Shown here in pieces: positions 35,167 to 44,215 of a stretch of DNA of 64,000 nucleotides. Position numbers and translations under genes: made by a program. The notes under the pieces were generated by a model. It ran no database searches, was not told the origin of the DNA, and saw only the letters and a program-made list of their open reading frames with translations. Origin of the DNA: Clostridiaceae bacterium (GTDB lineage: Bacteria > Bacillota > Clostridia > Acetivibrionales > DUMC01); NCBI GenBank assembly GCA_012840075.1, contig DUMC01000020.1, positions 35,511 to 99,510 of the forward strand. The letters run 5' to 3'. Each line of letters begins with the position of its first letter. Within the stretch, counting starts at the first letter, position 1.

Positions 35167-35574
35167 ATGTCAATTGATAGGTCATTTGAAAAGTTAAGAA
35201 AAATAGTGGTAATTAAAAATATACCTTCAAATTATATAGAAGAAGCTATTTTTATTCTACGTGACAACGAAAATAAAGAAGAAAACCTAATAAAGAATGA
35301 CAGTCGAATGATTGAAAAAACTATGAAAGATAGTGATTATTTGATAAAGGAAGCACAGAATATAATTAATAATTACATAAGAGAATGCGAAGAAAACGAG
35401 CTTAGATTAAACACTTTAGGTAGCAGTAAGAAAAATTTAATGAAAAAATCAAGAATTGACGGCAAAGTTGGAAAGTTTAGAAAAAAGTTTTCATTTAACT
35501 ACATTTTTTATATCACTTTAATAAGCAGTATTATCGCATTTATCTATTTCCTTGTGCAGGTTACTACATACTAG
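35167..35574 (+). CDS. Small protein of unknown function with C-terminal membrane anchor
   Basis: 135 residues. The first ~100 are charged and helix-rich; the last ~25 (FNYIFYITLISSIIAFIYFLVQV) form one membrane span, so the protein should be tail-anchored. It has a strong ribosome site (CTGGAGGTAGG) 10 bases before ATG. No family recognised. Its position between spoIIE and sigH hints at a sporulation-time role but that is only positional. Confidence 0.7.
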   Translation: MSIDRSFEKLRKIVVIKNIPSNYIEEAIFILRDNENKEENLIKNDSRMIEKTMKDSDYLIKEAQNIINNYIRECEENELRLNTLGSSKKNLMKKSRIDGKVGKFRKKFSFNYIFYITLISSIIAFIYFLVQVTTY

Positions 35575-35816
35575 ATAATGTAAGATATAAGTTATAATAA
35601 GGATCCAAATGATCCAAATATAATTGATATACAGATATAAGATATAATTTATATACGGGTATACTGGATGATCCGATACATTGCTTTTCAATTTTAAATG
35701 CCCATTTATCAAAATTCCCTCTTTATTTAGCTTGCTTTTATCCAAGAACTATTATACAATTCATTATGTAAATCTATGTGTCCGGCTTTTTTCAAAGCTG
35801 GGTTTTTGTAAATAAC

Positions 35817-35845
35817 TTGACATAAATTTCATAGTTCTATATAAT
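35817..35845 (+). promoter_or_regulatory. Consensus sigma-A promoter of sigH
   Basis: TTGACA at 35817-35822 and TATAAT at 35840-35845, separated by exactly 17 bp. It lies about 110 bp upstream of the sigH start. Confidence 0.85.
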
Positions 35846-35863
35846 AAAGTAAATATTTAAATA

Positions 35864-35884
35864 ACACATGCCGCAAGCATGTGT
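35864..35884 (+). promoter_or_regulatory. Leader hairpin in the sigH 5' UTR
   Basis: ACACATGC pairs perfectly with GCATGTGT around the five-base loop CGCAA, about 20 bp after the promoter -10. It has no T tract, so it may stabilise or regulate the leader rather than terminate. Confidence 0.55.
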
Positions 35885-35957
35885 ATTTAGCATGTTTAGT
35901 AGCATTTAACGTTTATTTTCTTGGGTTGTGTTGATGTATGTTGTGGGGGGTGCCAGT

Positions 35958-36617
35958 TTGAATTCCAACGTGCAGCTTGGGTTAAATTCCGCACATAATA
36001 CCGTTGACGATGAGAAAATTGTCTTATCAGCCAAAGCGGGAAATGAAAAAGCCCTAAACTATATTATTAATAAATACAAGAGCTATGTTCGTGCAAAAAC
36101 AAAAACATATTTTTTAATTGGTGCCGATAAAGAGGATATTTTCCAGGAAGGAATGATAGGGCTTTACAAAGCTATACGAGATTATAAAGAGGACAAGCTC
36201 ACATCATTTAAGGCGTTTGCAGATGTTTGTATAACAAGGCAGATAATAACAGCCGTAAAAACCGCAACAAGACAGAAACATATACCTTTGAATTCATATA
36301 TATCTCTTAATAAACCGTTGTATGAAGATGATGCTGAACGGACTTTAATAGATATTATAGGAAGCTCGGATAAAATTTCAGATCCTGAAGAAATGATGAT
36401 TACCAGAGAAGAAATTGCAGCTATGGAGGACAAGCTTAATAAAGTATTGAGCAAACTTGAATTGAACGTGCTGACATTATATCTTGAAGGCAAATCATAC
36501 CAGGAAGTTGCTGAAGAAATGAACAGACATGTTAAATCCATAGATAATGCTTTGCAGAGAGTTAAGCGGAAGCTAGAGAAATATTTCTATGAAGAGAAAA
36601 TGATTAATAAGAAGTAA
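35958..36617 (+). CDS. sigH: RNA polymerase sporulation sigma factor SigH
   Basis: About 219 residues. Sigma region 2 (NYIINKYKSYVRAKTKTYFLIGADKEDIFQEGMIGLYKAIRDYKE, split here by position 45-90) and region 4 (LSKLELNVLTLYLEGKSYQEVAEEMNRHVKSIDNALQRVKRKL; about 165-210) match SigH/Spo0H. It directs early sporulation transcription. The frame runs back to GTG 35928, but GTGGGGGGTG lies five bases before TTG 35958 and the product from there (LNSNVQLGL) resembles the family start. Driven by the consensus promoter at 35817. Confidence 0.93.
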   Translation: MNSNVQLGLNSAHNTVDDEKIVLSAKAGNEKALNYIINKYKSYVRAKTKTYFLIGADKEDIFQEGMIGLYKAIRDYKEDKLTSFKAFADVCITRQIITAVKTATRQKHIPLNSYISLNKPLYEDDAERTLIDIIGSSDKISDPEEMMITREEIAAMEDKLNKVLSKLELNVLTLYLEGKSYQEVAEEMNRHVKSIDNALQRVKRKLEKYFYEEKMINKK

Positions 36618-36719
36618 AAGGTTCTACCTTTCATTTCATTATGTATTAAATAATGTTGTCAGTTTTCTAAAGATAATATTATATAAAATTAAATAACTGC
36701 TGAGGTTGGTAGTTTTTGT

Positions 36720-39700
36720 ATGCATAATTTACACAATACTAGAGACTTTCCTACTCATATTCGTTTACCTAAACGAATTTACGGTAGAGTTAAAGATAAA
36801 GAAATCTTAAAGGAAGCTTTCGATTATGTTTGTGAAGGTCACACAGCGGTCGTTTTAGTAAGCGGATATCCGGGAATTGGAAAATCAATGCTAGTTAATG
36901 AAAGCATAAAATCTTTTGTAAAGGACAAAAAGCTTTTTATTTCAGGCAAGTTTGATCAGTTGAAGCAAAATATTCCTTATGCAGCTTTCTCTGCTGCATT
37001 TGGCAATTTAGTGAAGCGTTTAATGACTGAAAGCCAAGAAGAATTGGAGGCATGGAAGACAAAAATTCTGCGTGCTCTTGGAAGAAACGGCGCTGTTATT
37101 ACTGAATTCATTCCTGAACTTGAATGGTTAATCGGAAAACAGAATCCTGTAGATCCTCTTTCTCCAAAAGAAACAGAAAACCGCCTTCATATGGTAGTCA
37201 GGGACTTTATTATGGCATTTCCCGGAAAAGGACACCCACTGGTCATATTTTTGGATGATTTACGATGGGCTGATTCATCTTCTGTGGAATTGTTGAGATA
37301 TTTAAGCCGGAATGCAAATCTTAAAAATATTCTTTTTATTGGTGCATATCGTGAAAATGAGATAGATGAAAATCATCCGCTTATGAGTATTTTAAAAGAA
37401 ATCAACGAGGAGGATGTGTTTTACAGGCATATTTCTCTTTTGCCTATAGAGAGAAATCAAATTATAAAACTAGTAGCTGATACATTAAGTACCGGCGAAG
37501 AACGTGTAGTTGGATTAGTTGAAATACTATACTGCAAAACAGCCGGCAATCCTTTCTTTCTTGAGCAGTTACTTACCCTCTTACACGAGGAAGGACATTT
37601 GTTTTTTAATTTGCAAGAAAATCGTTGGGAGTGGGACATTGATGCAATTGAAAAGCTTGAACCCGGAGAGGATGTCCTGGAGCTTCTCTTAATGAAACTG
37701 CAAAAACTTCCCGAAGGGACATTGAAGATGGTCAAATTAGCATCTTGTTTCGGTAATAAATTTGATATAAAAACTCTTTCAGAAGTGTGCAGCATAACTG
37801 AGGATGAAACGGTCTCACTTCTGAAGCCTGCAGTTTTAAATAACCTTATTTTAGTAACTGCTGATGAAGCAAATGGTGTTTATACCCAGGAAGTTCAACA
37901 AGAAGAAATTATGGCTTCTTCATCTTTTAAGCCGGCTCACAAAACGTTCGAATTTCTTCATGATAGGGTGCAGCAGGCTGCTTATTCATTGCTGTCTGAA
38001 GAGGAAAAGAAGAAATGGCATCTTAATATTGGACGCATTATTTTAAAAAATACCAGTCTTAATAATTTGGAAGATAAAATTCTTTCTATTATGGATCACT
38101 TTAACCGAAGCCTTAATTTAATTTCTGATCCTGAAGAAAAACTGGAACTTGCTGAGTATAACCTTATGGCCGGGTGGAAAGCAAGAGATTCGGCAGCATA
38201 TGATGCCGCTTTAAACTATTTCAGGTGTGGAATGTCATTACTTCCTAATGACGCTTGGGAAAAAGCATACGAATTAACCTATGAAATATACCTGGAATTG
38301 GCTCAGGCTGAATACATATATTCAAATGTAGATATAGCTGAAGACTTGTTTAATACGGTAATAAAAAAAGCCAGAAACGAACTGGAAAAAGCCACGGTAT
38401 ACAGTTTGAAAATTGTCTTATATGCAGGTGTCGGCAATTATTCGGAAGCTGTACGGACAGGGATTGAGGCACTGACCAAACTGGGGATAAAAATACCATT
38501 ATATCCGACGAAGTTTGATTATTTGAAAGAGCTTATACTATACAAGTGGCTCATGAGGAGAAAGAAAATTGAAGATCTAGCTGAATTACCGGAAGTAAAA
38601 GATCCGGTAAAAAAGAAGATTTCGGAGCTTTTAAGCAGACTTTGTTCTGTTACAATTTCAAGCTATCCGGATTTATTTGGATTCATTGTAATTAAAGCAG
38701 GAAACTATGCTGTAAGGTATGGTAACTCGGAAATGGCTTCAGTGGGGTTTGCCGGCTACGGCATAACTTTCGGAAGTATTCTGGGTGACTATTTAGCAGG
38801 TGAAAGGTTTACCAAAGTGTGTATCCGGCTTGTTGAAAGATATGACAAAAGTTCATCAAAGTGCATAATTTATTTTGTAATAGGTTCATTAATCTCCCAT
38901 TGGACACAACATGCAAGAAAAAGCATAGAATATCTTGAAAAAGCTGTAAAAAGCGGGATAGAAGCCGGAGATGTTCTGATAATAGGTCACTCGCATTGCT
39001 TGCTCCTTGAGTTTAGTTACTTTATAGGTACTCCGCTGGAAGAAATGACTGAAATTATTGAGAAAAAATCTGAGATAGCCGGCAGATTGAGGCATGATAC
39101 TCTTCATATAAACGTTGCAATCTATCGGGAAGTTATATCTGCTTTGCGGGAAATAGGCGAAGATACTTTAAAGTCGGTTTCAAGAAATTTCCAAAATAAC
39201 AATTTTGTGAAAATTGCCGAGAATGATCATACATGTCTTGCTACCTTTTGTTTTGCTAAGATGCAATTGTCTTATATGGCAGGCGATTACCGGGATGCAC
39301 TGTCCGCAGCACTGGAGGGTTATGCTTATAAAGATTCTATTCTTGGCTTTATGATTAGTGAGGAATACATTTTTTATTTTTCCCTGGTTATAGCAGCCAA
39401 TTATGATAAAATGTCATTGAAAGAAAAAATTTTTTATATGAGGTTACTCAACAAAAATCTAAGACAGTTGAAGAAGTGGGCGCAAGCGTGCAAGGAAAAT
39501 TTCCTTCATAAATATTTGCTTGTAGCGGCGGAAACGGCACGCATATGGAACAAAAAGGAAAAATCCATGGCATTATATGATAATGCCATATTGCACGCCA
39601 GAGAAAGCGGTTACCTCCAAGATGAAGCTCTTGCTAACGAACTGGCAGCAAAGTTTTACCTTTCCAATGGTATGTTAAAAATAGCAAAAATGTACATGAC

Positions 39701-40739
39701 AGATGCATGTTTATGCTATAGGAAGTGGGGAGTTTATGCAAAAGTAAAACAATTGAAGAAGGAATATTCAGGTGTATTAGCAGGGGTTTTTTCGGAAGAA
39801 AGTACAGTTAATGAAAAAGAAAATATTTTGGATGTTAACGAAAACGTTTTGGATGTTGATGAAAAAAACCAAAAAGAGTATGGGAAAAGCAACAAAGAAT
39901 TTTCAAATAATGGTGTATCAAAACTCGAAGCTGATACCTCGAAAACGGATGAATATGGAGGTATGCCGGATATACAAACAAAAGATCTGCCGGATATGCA
40001 AATTATATATAAATCAATTGAAAGTATCTCGGAAATCACTGATTTGAGTGAGATGCTTAAAAGTTTCGTGGATATTGCGGTACAAAGTGCCGGTGCAGAA
40101 AGAGGGTATTTGATATTCGAAAGAGATGGGGAATTATACATTGAAGCTGCAAAAGACAACGAATATGATGTTAATTTTGGTGAGGCTGTTCCATTGGAGG
40201 AGCATGACCGAATTTCCAAACCTGTGGCGCGATATGTAGCACGGACATTGGAAACCGTAGTGTTAAATTGCGAGGATCGCCTTGGAATTTTTGAAGATGA
40301 TCCGTATATTGAAAGAGCTAATATAAAATCCGTAGCATGTTTGCCATTGTTATTCCAGGGTATACCTGTTGGTTTGCTTTATCTTGAAAACGGTAAAACA
40401 GCCGGTGTATTTACTCCGGAACGCATTGAGATTTTGAAGCTGTTATCAGCTCAGATAGCCTGTGTTCAAAAAATCCAAACATATCTTCAAAAGGATGTTG
40501 CAAATACTAGTAATAGCAACTCTCTTTATTACCTTGATCCTCTCACCGATAGGGAAATAGATGTAATAATCCTTATTGCGGAAGGAATGTCCAACAAGGA
40601 AATTGCCGACGCCCTGGATATTACTGTAAATACAGTTAAAGGCTACATTAAAAATATATATAGTAAGCTAGGAGTAAACAGGAGGATGCAGGCAGTGACC
40701 AAAGCAAGAGAACTTGGAATTTTAAAGGTCAAGTTTTAG
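36720..40739 (+). CDS. Giant AAA-ATPase/TPR/GAF/LuxR-type transcriptional regulator
   Basis: 1339 residues. An N-terminal AAA+/STAND ATPase with Walker A GYPGIGKS (about 49-56), Walker B VIFLDDLRWAD (about 177-187) and an R-E-N sensor segment; a long TPR-like helical repeat region (about 480-1020); a low-complexity linker (about 1030-1090); a GAF domain (about 1100-1260); and a C-terminal LuxR/GerE helix-turn-helix (TDREIDVIILIAEGMSNKEI and ITVNTVKGYI, about 1275-1335). Multi-domain regulators of this type couple ligand binding to ATP-driven assembly on DNA. Target and ligand unknown. ATG start with TGAGGTTGG about ten bases upstream. Its terminator follows. Confidence 0.9.
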   Translation: MHNLHNTRDFPTHIRLPKRIYGRVKDKEILKEAFDYVCEGHTAVVLVSGYPGIGKSMLVNESIKSFVKDKKLFISGKFDQLKQNIPYAAFSAAFGNLVKRLMTESQEELEAWKTKILRALGRNGAVITEFIPELEWLIGKQNPVDPLSPKETENRLHMVVRDFIMAFPGKGHPLVIFLDDLRWADSSSVELLRYLSRNANLKNILFIGAYRENEIDENHPLMSILKEINEEDVFYRHISLLPIERNQIIKLVADTLSTGEERVVGLVEILYCKTAGNPFFLEQLLTLLHEEGHLFFNLQENRWEWDIDAIEKLEPGEDVLELLLMKLQKLPEGTLKMVKLASCFGNKFDIKTLSEVCSITEDETVSLLKPAVLNNLILVTADEANGVYTQEVQQEEIMASSSFKPAHKTFEFLHDRVQQAAYSLLSEEEKKKWHLNIGRIILKNTSLNNLEDKILSIMDHFNRSLNLISDPEEKLELAEYNLMAGWKARDSAAYDAALNYFRCGMSLLPNDAWEKAYELTYEIYLELAQAEYIYSNVDIAEDLFNTVIKKARNELEKATVYSLKIVLYAGVGNYSEAVRTGIEALTKLGIKIPLYPTKFDYLKELILYKWLMRRKKIEDLAELPEVKDPVKKKISELLSRLCSVTISSYPDLFGFIVIKAGNYAVRYGNSEMASVGFAGYGITFGSILGDYLAGERFTKVCIRLVERYDKSSSKCIIYFVIGSLISHWTQHARKSIEYLEKAVKSGIEAGDVLIIGHSHCLLLEFSYFIGTPLEEMTEIIEKKSEIAGRLRHDTLHINVAIYREVISALREIGEDTLKSVSRNFQNNNFVKIAENDHTCLATFCFAKMQLSYMAGDYRDALSAALEGYAYKDSILGFMISEEYIFYFSLVIAANYDKMSLKEKIFYMRLLNKNLRQLKKWAQACKENFLHKYLLVAAETARIWNKKEKSMALYDNAILHARESGYLQDEALANELAAKFYLSNGMLKIAKMYMTDACLCYRKWGVYAKVKQLKKEYSGVLAGVFSEESTVNEKENILDVNENVLDVDEKNQKEYGKSNKEFSNNGVSKLEADTSKTDEYGGMPDIQTKDLPDMQIIYKSIESISEITDLSEMLKSFVDIAVQSAGAERGYLIFERDGELYIEAAKDNEYDVNFGEAVPLEEHDRISKPVARYVARTLETVVLNCEDRLGIFEDDPYIERANIKSVACLPLLFQGIPVGLLYLENGKTAGVFTPERIEILKLLSAQIACVQKIQTYLQKDVANTSNSNSLYYLDPLTDREIDVIILIAEGMSNKEIADALDITVNTVKGYIKNIYSKLGVNRRMQAVTKARELGILKVKF

Positions 40740-40756
40740 ATTATAGGGATTTTCAA

Positions 40757-40787
40757 AAACCACTCTTTTGGGTGGTTATTTTTTTTG
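40757..40787 (+). terminator. Terminator after the giant regulator gene
   Basis: AACCAC pairs with GTGGTT around TCTTTTGG, followed by a run of Ts. Classic intrinsic terminator 17 bp past the stop. Confidence 0.9.
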
Positions 40788-40906
40788 GACAGGCTTTTAT
40801 AATTAGTCTTAATTACTTAATAGATTTACATGTACATAATAGATTTGCATATGCAAACTTATTATTAGTTATTAAGATTTAATTAAAATTACAGGAGGGC
40901 AGATAA

Positions 40907-41590
40907 GTGAAATATAGTATTTTCGGAGGTAATCTGCCGGCTGTAACAATTACTCTTGATAGAGGAGAAAGTATTTATACACAATCCGGCGGGATGACCT
41001 GGATGACAGAGAATATTATCATGGAAACAAACATGAAAGGTGGCCTCTTTAAAGGACTTGGAAGGATGTTAACCGGTGAATCGGTTTTTATGGCTACATA
41101 TACATCACAGGCAGACGGAGCGGAAATTACTTTAGCATCTTCTTTCCCTGGCTCAATAATTGCTGTTGATATCGACAAAAGCGATATTATTATTCAAAAA
41201 AATGCATTTTTGTGTGCTCAACCGACAGTTGAACTTAGCATGTATGTAAATAAAAGCATAGGTTCGGGCTTCTTCGGTGGGGAGGGATTTATATTGCAAA
41301 AGCTTTCCGGAAGAGGATTAGCTTTTTTTGAAATAGATGGAGCATGCTGTGAGAAAGAACTTGCCCCTGGTGAAATTATTAAAGTTAATACCGGCAATGT
41401 TGCTGCATTCGAGAAAAATGTGAATTTCGAAATTGAGAAAGTTAAAGGGGTTAAAAACATACTTTTCGGAGGAGAAGGGCTGTTTCTTACTAGGTTGGCA
41501 GGTCCTGGGAAAGTATGGTTACAAACAATGACAATGCCTTCTTTTGTTGAGAGAATTATTCCATTTTTACCCGTAACCAAAAATGATTAA
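40907..41590 (+). CDS. AIM24/TIGR00266-family protein
   Basis: 227 residues, all-beta, with the family-typical N-terminus (a GESIYTQSGGMTWM stretch), FFGGEGFILQKLSGRGLAFFE and GGEGLFLTRLAGPGKVWLQT repeats. The molecular function of this family is not established in bacteria; the eukaryotic relative acts in mitochondrial membrane organisation. No signal peptide. A GGAGGGC ribosome site precedes the start codon (GTG). It stands alone between the regulator gene and the purine-rich spacer. Confidence 0.88.
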   Translation: MKYSIFGGNLPAVTITLDRGESIYTQSGGMTWMTENIIMETNMKGGLFKGLGRMLTGESVFMATYTSQADGAEITLASSFPGSIIAVDIDKSDIIIQKNAFLCAQPTVELSMYVNKSIGSGFFGGEGFILQKLSGRGLAFFEIDGACCEKELAPGEIIKVNTGNVAAFEKNVNFEIEKVKGVKNILFGGEGLFLTRLAGPGKVWLQTMTMPSFVERIIPFLPVTKND

Positions 41591-42063
41591 TCTTTAAGCA
41601 GATGAAAAACAATTAATTAGTTTAAGTCCAATCTAATGAATTGGAGTTTTAAAAAGGAGTGAGGTTTTAAAATATAATAGATTTAATTAAAACGAAGGGG
41701 TGGAGTATTATTAATTAACGACGGGGGAAGATAACATAACAGCGGATGAAGGTAACGGTGGCGCGAAAAAGTAAGTGATTAAATAAGGCTTAAAAGATTT
41801 ATAAAATATAGGCAAGATAGCAAGCTTTTATCAAAATAATTAAAATATATAAAATATAAAAAATCAAGAAATAAAGATTTAAACAAAAACAACAAGAAAA
41901 TCAAAAAAATAAAAAAATAGAAAGAAAAAGAAAAAATAAAAAAAGAAAAACAGGGGAAATAAAAACAAATAAAGAATATAGGGGAAAATAAACAAAAAAA
42001 GATAAAAGAATTTAAGAAGAATTATAGGGAAATTAAATCATAACCGCCGTCAAACCTTCATCT
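41591..42063. other. Purine-rich spacer, 473 bp
   Basis: From about 41858 to 42035 the plus strand is almost entirely A and G with few pyrimidines (repeated AAAGAAAAAG and GGGGAAAAT words). There is no promoter, RNA or ORF with a convincing start, although one frame would read a Lys-rich chain similar in composition to the RsgI tail. On the minus strand it is a long T/C tract directly after the RelA/SpoT-domain gene and may help termination. Confidence 0.5.
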
Positions 42064-43458
42064 CTAATCCAAGCTCCATTTTTCAAGCATCATCATTTGA
42101 ACTTTTTTCCTATTTTTTATGAATTCCTCATATGAACTAAAACTATCAATGATAAATGATATAGTTTCATCAATTAGCTTAGAAACTTCTTTTTCCTTGG
42201 TGCACATATTATCGATGATACTTAGGCTTGCTGATGCGGATAAAGTATATGCCATAAACTCTGTTATCTCATCGTAAATTTTATCAGCAGAATTTTCATC
42301 AAAAGCTTCATATAATTTTTTATAAAGCCTTTTATCAGAATATACGTTTCTTATTGTACCCATGAAGTTTTTAAAGCTTTCTAAATTATTGCTATCTGAT
42401 TCAATATGAAAAAGTATGAGGAAAAATATATGCCAGTCGTAATCAGTATTCATGTAAGTTATAAGACGATCTCCAAAAATTTGGCAAAATTTATCTTCTC
42501 CTATGTAAGGGCCTTCCAAATATAGTTCTTTTTCCCATTGTATATCTCTCGCATATATTTCATTAAGCCTGTCTACCAACTTCAAAAATGCATCTTGCGC
42601 TTCTCTTACAGGCAAATCTTTATATTTGTTAAGTATATATCCGCTGATTAGATCGCAAATCCTTTTAAAATCTACTGTAAATCCTATTGATTCGCTCATT
42701 TTAGCTATAAAAGTATCGCTTATGAGTTTTGCAATAACAAAGTTGATATCTGCAGGTTCTGCAGTAGAACGTGTACTGAAATTTTGAATTTGGTCATTTA
42801 CAAGTTGCAATATCTTATCTATACCCAACAAATTACTTCTAACTGCTGCAAGCATTTCCATTATATACTGGGGGTTTGGGATATATGAATTATTTTTATA
42901 TACAATCTTATGTTCAATTTCCGACCAAAAAGTATTAACCAGTGATTTAATTTGAAGCTCAAAATTTACGCTGGTATTTTCATAAATATACTTACCGTCA
43001 ATCCTATAAATTTCTTGCCCGTTTTTTTGTTTTTGTGGCTGGGGTGTCTTTAAGTCAAAATATAGGTTGGATATTTCAGGATTATAGAACAAACCATTTG
43101 GAGATTTTTTATTGAATTTTTCCTTTATGGCATTAAAAATTTCAATTTCATTATTGTTAAACCTACATTCAACCTTTATTCCAATCAGGTCAGATAGATT
43201 GTCTATTATTTCTTCAGGAGTGTCATATTTTTTGTAAAGCTTATTCCTTATAATTTTTTCTTTAAGGCTATTTGGGGATTTTATGCGAGAATGAATGTCT
43301 ACTAAATCATCTTTAAAATTATATAAAACCGTCTCCAGCTTTTGGATTATATCGTTAGCTATGTTATAATATATGCTGTCATTCTTAATCAGCAGGTCTA
43401 CAGTATTATCAATAAGCTCAAAAAGAGACAATCTATTTGATTTCATTATTATTATCAT
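42064..43458 (-). CDS. RelA/SpoT-domain protein with long unknown C-terminal half
   Basis: 464 residues. The N-terminal ~190 match a (p)ppGpp-synthetase fold: IHSRIKSPNSLKEK (Arg58, Lys60 positions), DLIGIKVECRF (Asp90), FELQIKSLVNTFWSEIEHK with the catalytic Glu167. The G-Y-x-S-x-H substrate motif is not canonical: the aligned stretch is GKYIYENTSVNF. No HD hydrolase, TGS or ACT domain is present. The C-terminal ~270 residues are helical and unrecognised. The start is uncertain between 43458 and 43446; AAGGAAGG sits just ahead of the first. Could be an alarmone synthetase or a toxSAS-like toxin; no antitoxin gene is adjacent. Confidence 0.8.
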   Translation of the reverse strand: MIIIMKSNRLSLFELIDNTVDLLIKNDSIYYNIANDIIQKLETVLYNFKDDLVDIHSRIKSPNSLKEKIIRNKLYKKYDTPEEIIDNLSDLIGIKVECRFNNNEIEIFNAIKEKFNKKSPNGLFYNPEISNLYFDLKTPQPQKQKNGQEIYRIDGKYIYENTSVNFELQIKSLVNTFWSEIEHKIVYKNNSYIPNPQYIMEMLAAVRSNLLGIDKILQLVNDQIQNFSTRSTAEPADINFVIAKLISDTFIAKMSESIGFTVDFKRICDLISGYILNKYKDLPVREAQDAFLKLVDRLNEIYARDIQWEKELYLEGPYIGEDKFCQIFGDRLITYMNTDYDWHIFFLILFHIESDSNNLESFKNFMGTIRNVYSDKRLYKKLYEAFDENSADKIYDEITEFMAYTLSASASLSIIDNMCTKEKEVSKLIDETISFIIDSFSSYEEFIKNRKKVQMMMLEKWSLD

Positions 43459-43682
43459 ACCTTCCTTCAGTCATATATATTTTCTTTTTTACTTTTTTCA
43501 GAAAATTATTTCTGCGGCCGTTTTAAGGCCATTATTATTATAGCATAGAAAAAGGCATTAATTCTTTAATAAATTTTAAATTTTTTGGGTCTAGACAAAC
43601 ATGCAAATTTGTGATATAAAATTTATTGTAGCTAACAAATGTATTACATTAGAATGCAGTTGTTTATTATAATATAACAATT

Positions 43683-43756
43683 GCGGGTGTAATTCAGTGG
43701 TAGAATATCAGCTTCCCAAGCTGACTGCGAGGGTTCGATTCCCTTCACCCGCTCCA
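43683..43756 (+). tRNA. tRNA-Gly (anticodon CCC)
   Basis: The acceptor arm GCGGGTG pairs with CACCCGC, the anticodon loop is TTCCCAA (CCC), and the T arm GGGTTCGATTCCC is intact; the CCA end is encoded. 74 nt. Reads GGG glycine codons. Confidence 0.95.
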
Positions 43757-43851
43757 TGTACGAAAATAAATTTAAGATAGATGGGTAAGCTTAAAGTATA
43801 TGGAAAGTAGCTTAAATTTATAAAGTTAAACTTATTTAAAATTTTTATTTT

Positions 43852-43927
43852 GCCCTCATAGCTCAGTAGGCAGAGCGCATCCATGGTAAGGATGAGGTCA
43901 CCAGTTCGATCCTGGTTGAGGGCTCCA
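43852..43927 (+). tRNA. tRNA-Thr (anticodon GGT); integration target
   Basis: Cloverleaf with acceptor arm GCCCTCA/TGAGGGC, D arm, anticodon loop ATGGTAA (GGT) and T arm CCAGTTCGATCCTGG, with encoded CCA; 76 nt. Its 3' 47 bp (43880-43926) are repeated exactly at 46940-46986, marking it as the attachment site of an integrated element. Confidence 0.95.
43880..43926 (+). repeat. attL: 47-bp direct repeat (tRNA-Thr 3' end)
   Basis: Identical to 46940-46986 over 47 bases, from the anticodon loop region to ...GGCTCC; the following bases differ. This is the left attachment site, where the element's copy completes the tRNA gene. Confidence 0.93.
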
Positions 43928-43936
43928 GAATGAAAG

Positions 43937-43974
43937 CCTTGAAATGCTGGAAAAAAAGCGTTTCAAGGTTTTTT
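43937..43974 (+). terminator. Terminator after tRNA-Thr
   Basis: CCTTGAAA pairs with TTTCAAGG and is followed by a T run, 10 bp past the tRNA. A diverged copy of the same arrangement follows attR at 46994-47035. Confidence 0.85.
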
Positions 43975-44028
43975 CATTTTTTACGTCATCTCATCTACCT
44001 TCATCTTTTACCGTCAAAACTCATCCTA

Positions 44029-44058
44029 ATTGGGTTAAAATTGGGTTATTATTGGGTT
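44029..44058. promoter_or_regulatory. ATTGGGTT x3, 11-bp spaced (candidate integrase arm sites)
   Basis: ATTGGGTT begins at 44029, 44040 and 44051. The 11-bp period places all copies on one face of the helix, and a matching pair lies near attR. Tyrosine integrases bind such arm-type repeats. Confidence 0.6.
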
Positions 44059-44215
44059 ACATTTCTGAGAAGGGTTGCACATGCTCAGGTAGTGCTGATT
44101 CAAGACTTACAATGTCGCTATCCAACCATTCAATAGCCTTTTTTTCTTCGTCAGGCATGACATGTGTGTATATGTCCAAAGTATGTTGTACCTTTTTGTA
44201 TTGACGTTGAAAATG
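44057..44215 (-). pseudogene. Tyrosine recombinase (integrase) C-terminal remnant
   Basis: On the minus strand a frame ending at 44057 reads ~52 residues with the C-terminal signature of phage-type integrases: HTLDIYTHVMPDEEKKAIEWL, where the Tyr is the catalytic nucleophile. Upstream of about 44215 the frame is broken by a stop and no catalytic domain remains. Its place next to attL, reading toward the tRNA, is typical of integrase genes. Confidence 0.8.

Larger units (their letters stand above)
35575..35957. other. sigH upstream region
   Basis: AT-rich spacer with a repeated GATCCAAAT word (35603-35620) and, at its 3' end, the sigma-A promoter and leader hairpin listed separately. No gene seen. 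Confidence 0.5.

Noticed and set aside
43944..44204. Plus-strand ORFs just after tRNA-Thr (68 and 86 codons)
   Set aside because: They overlap the terminator and the antisense of the integrase remnant and have no ribosome site.
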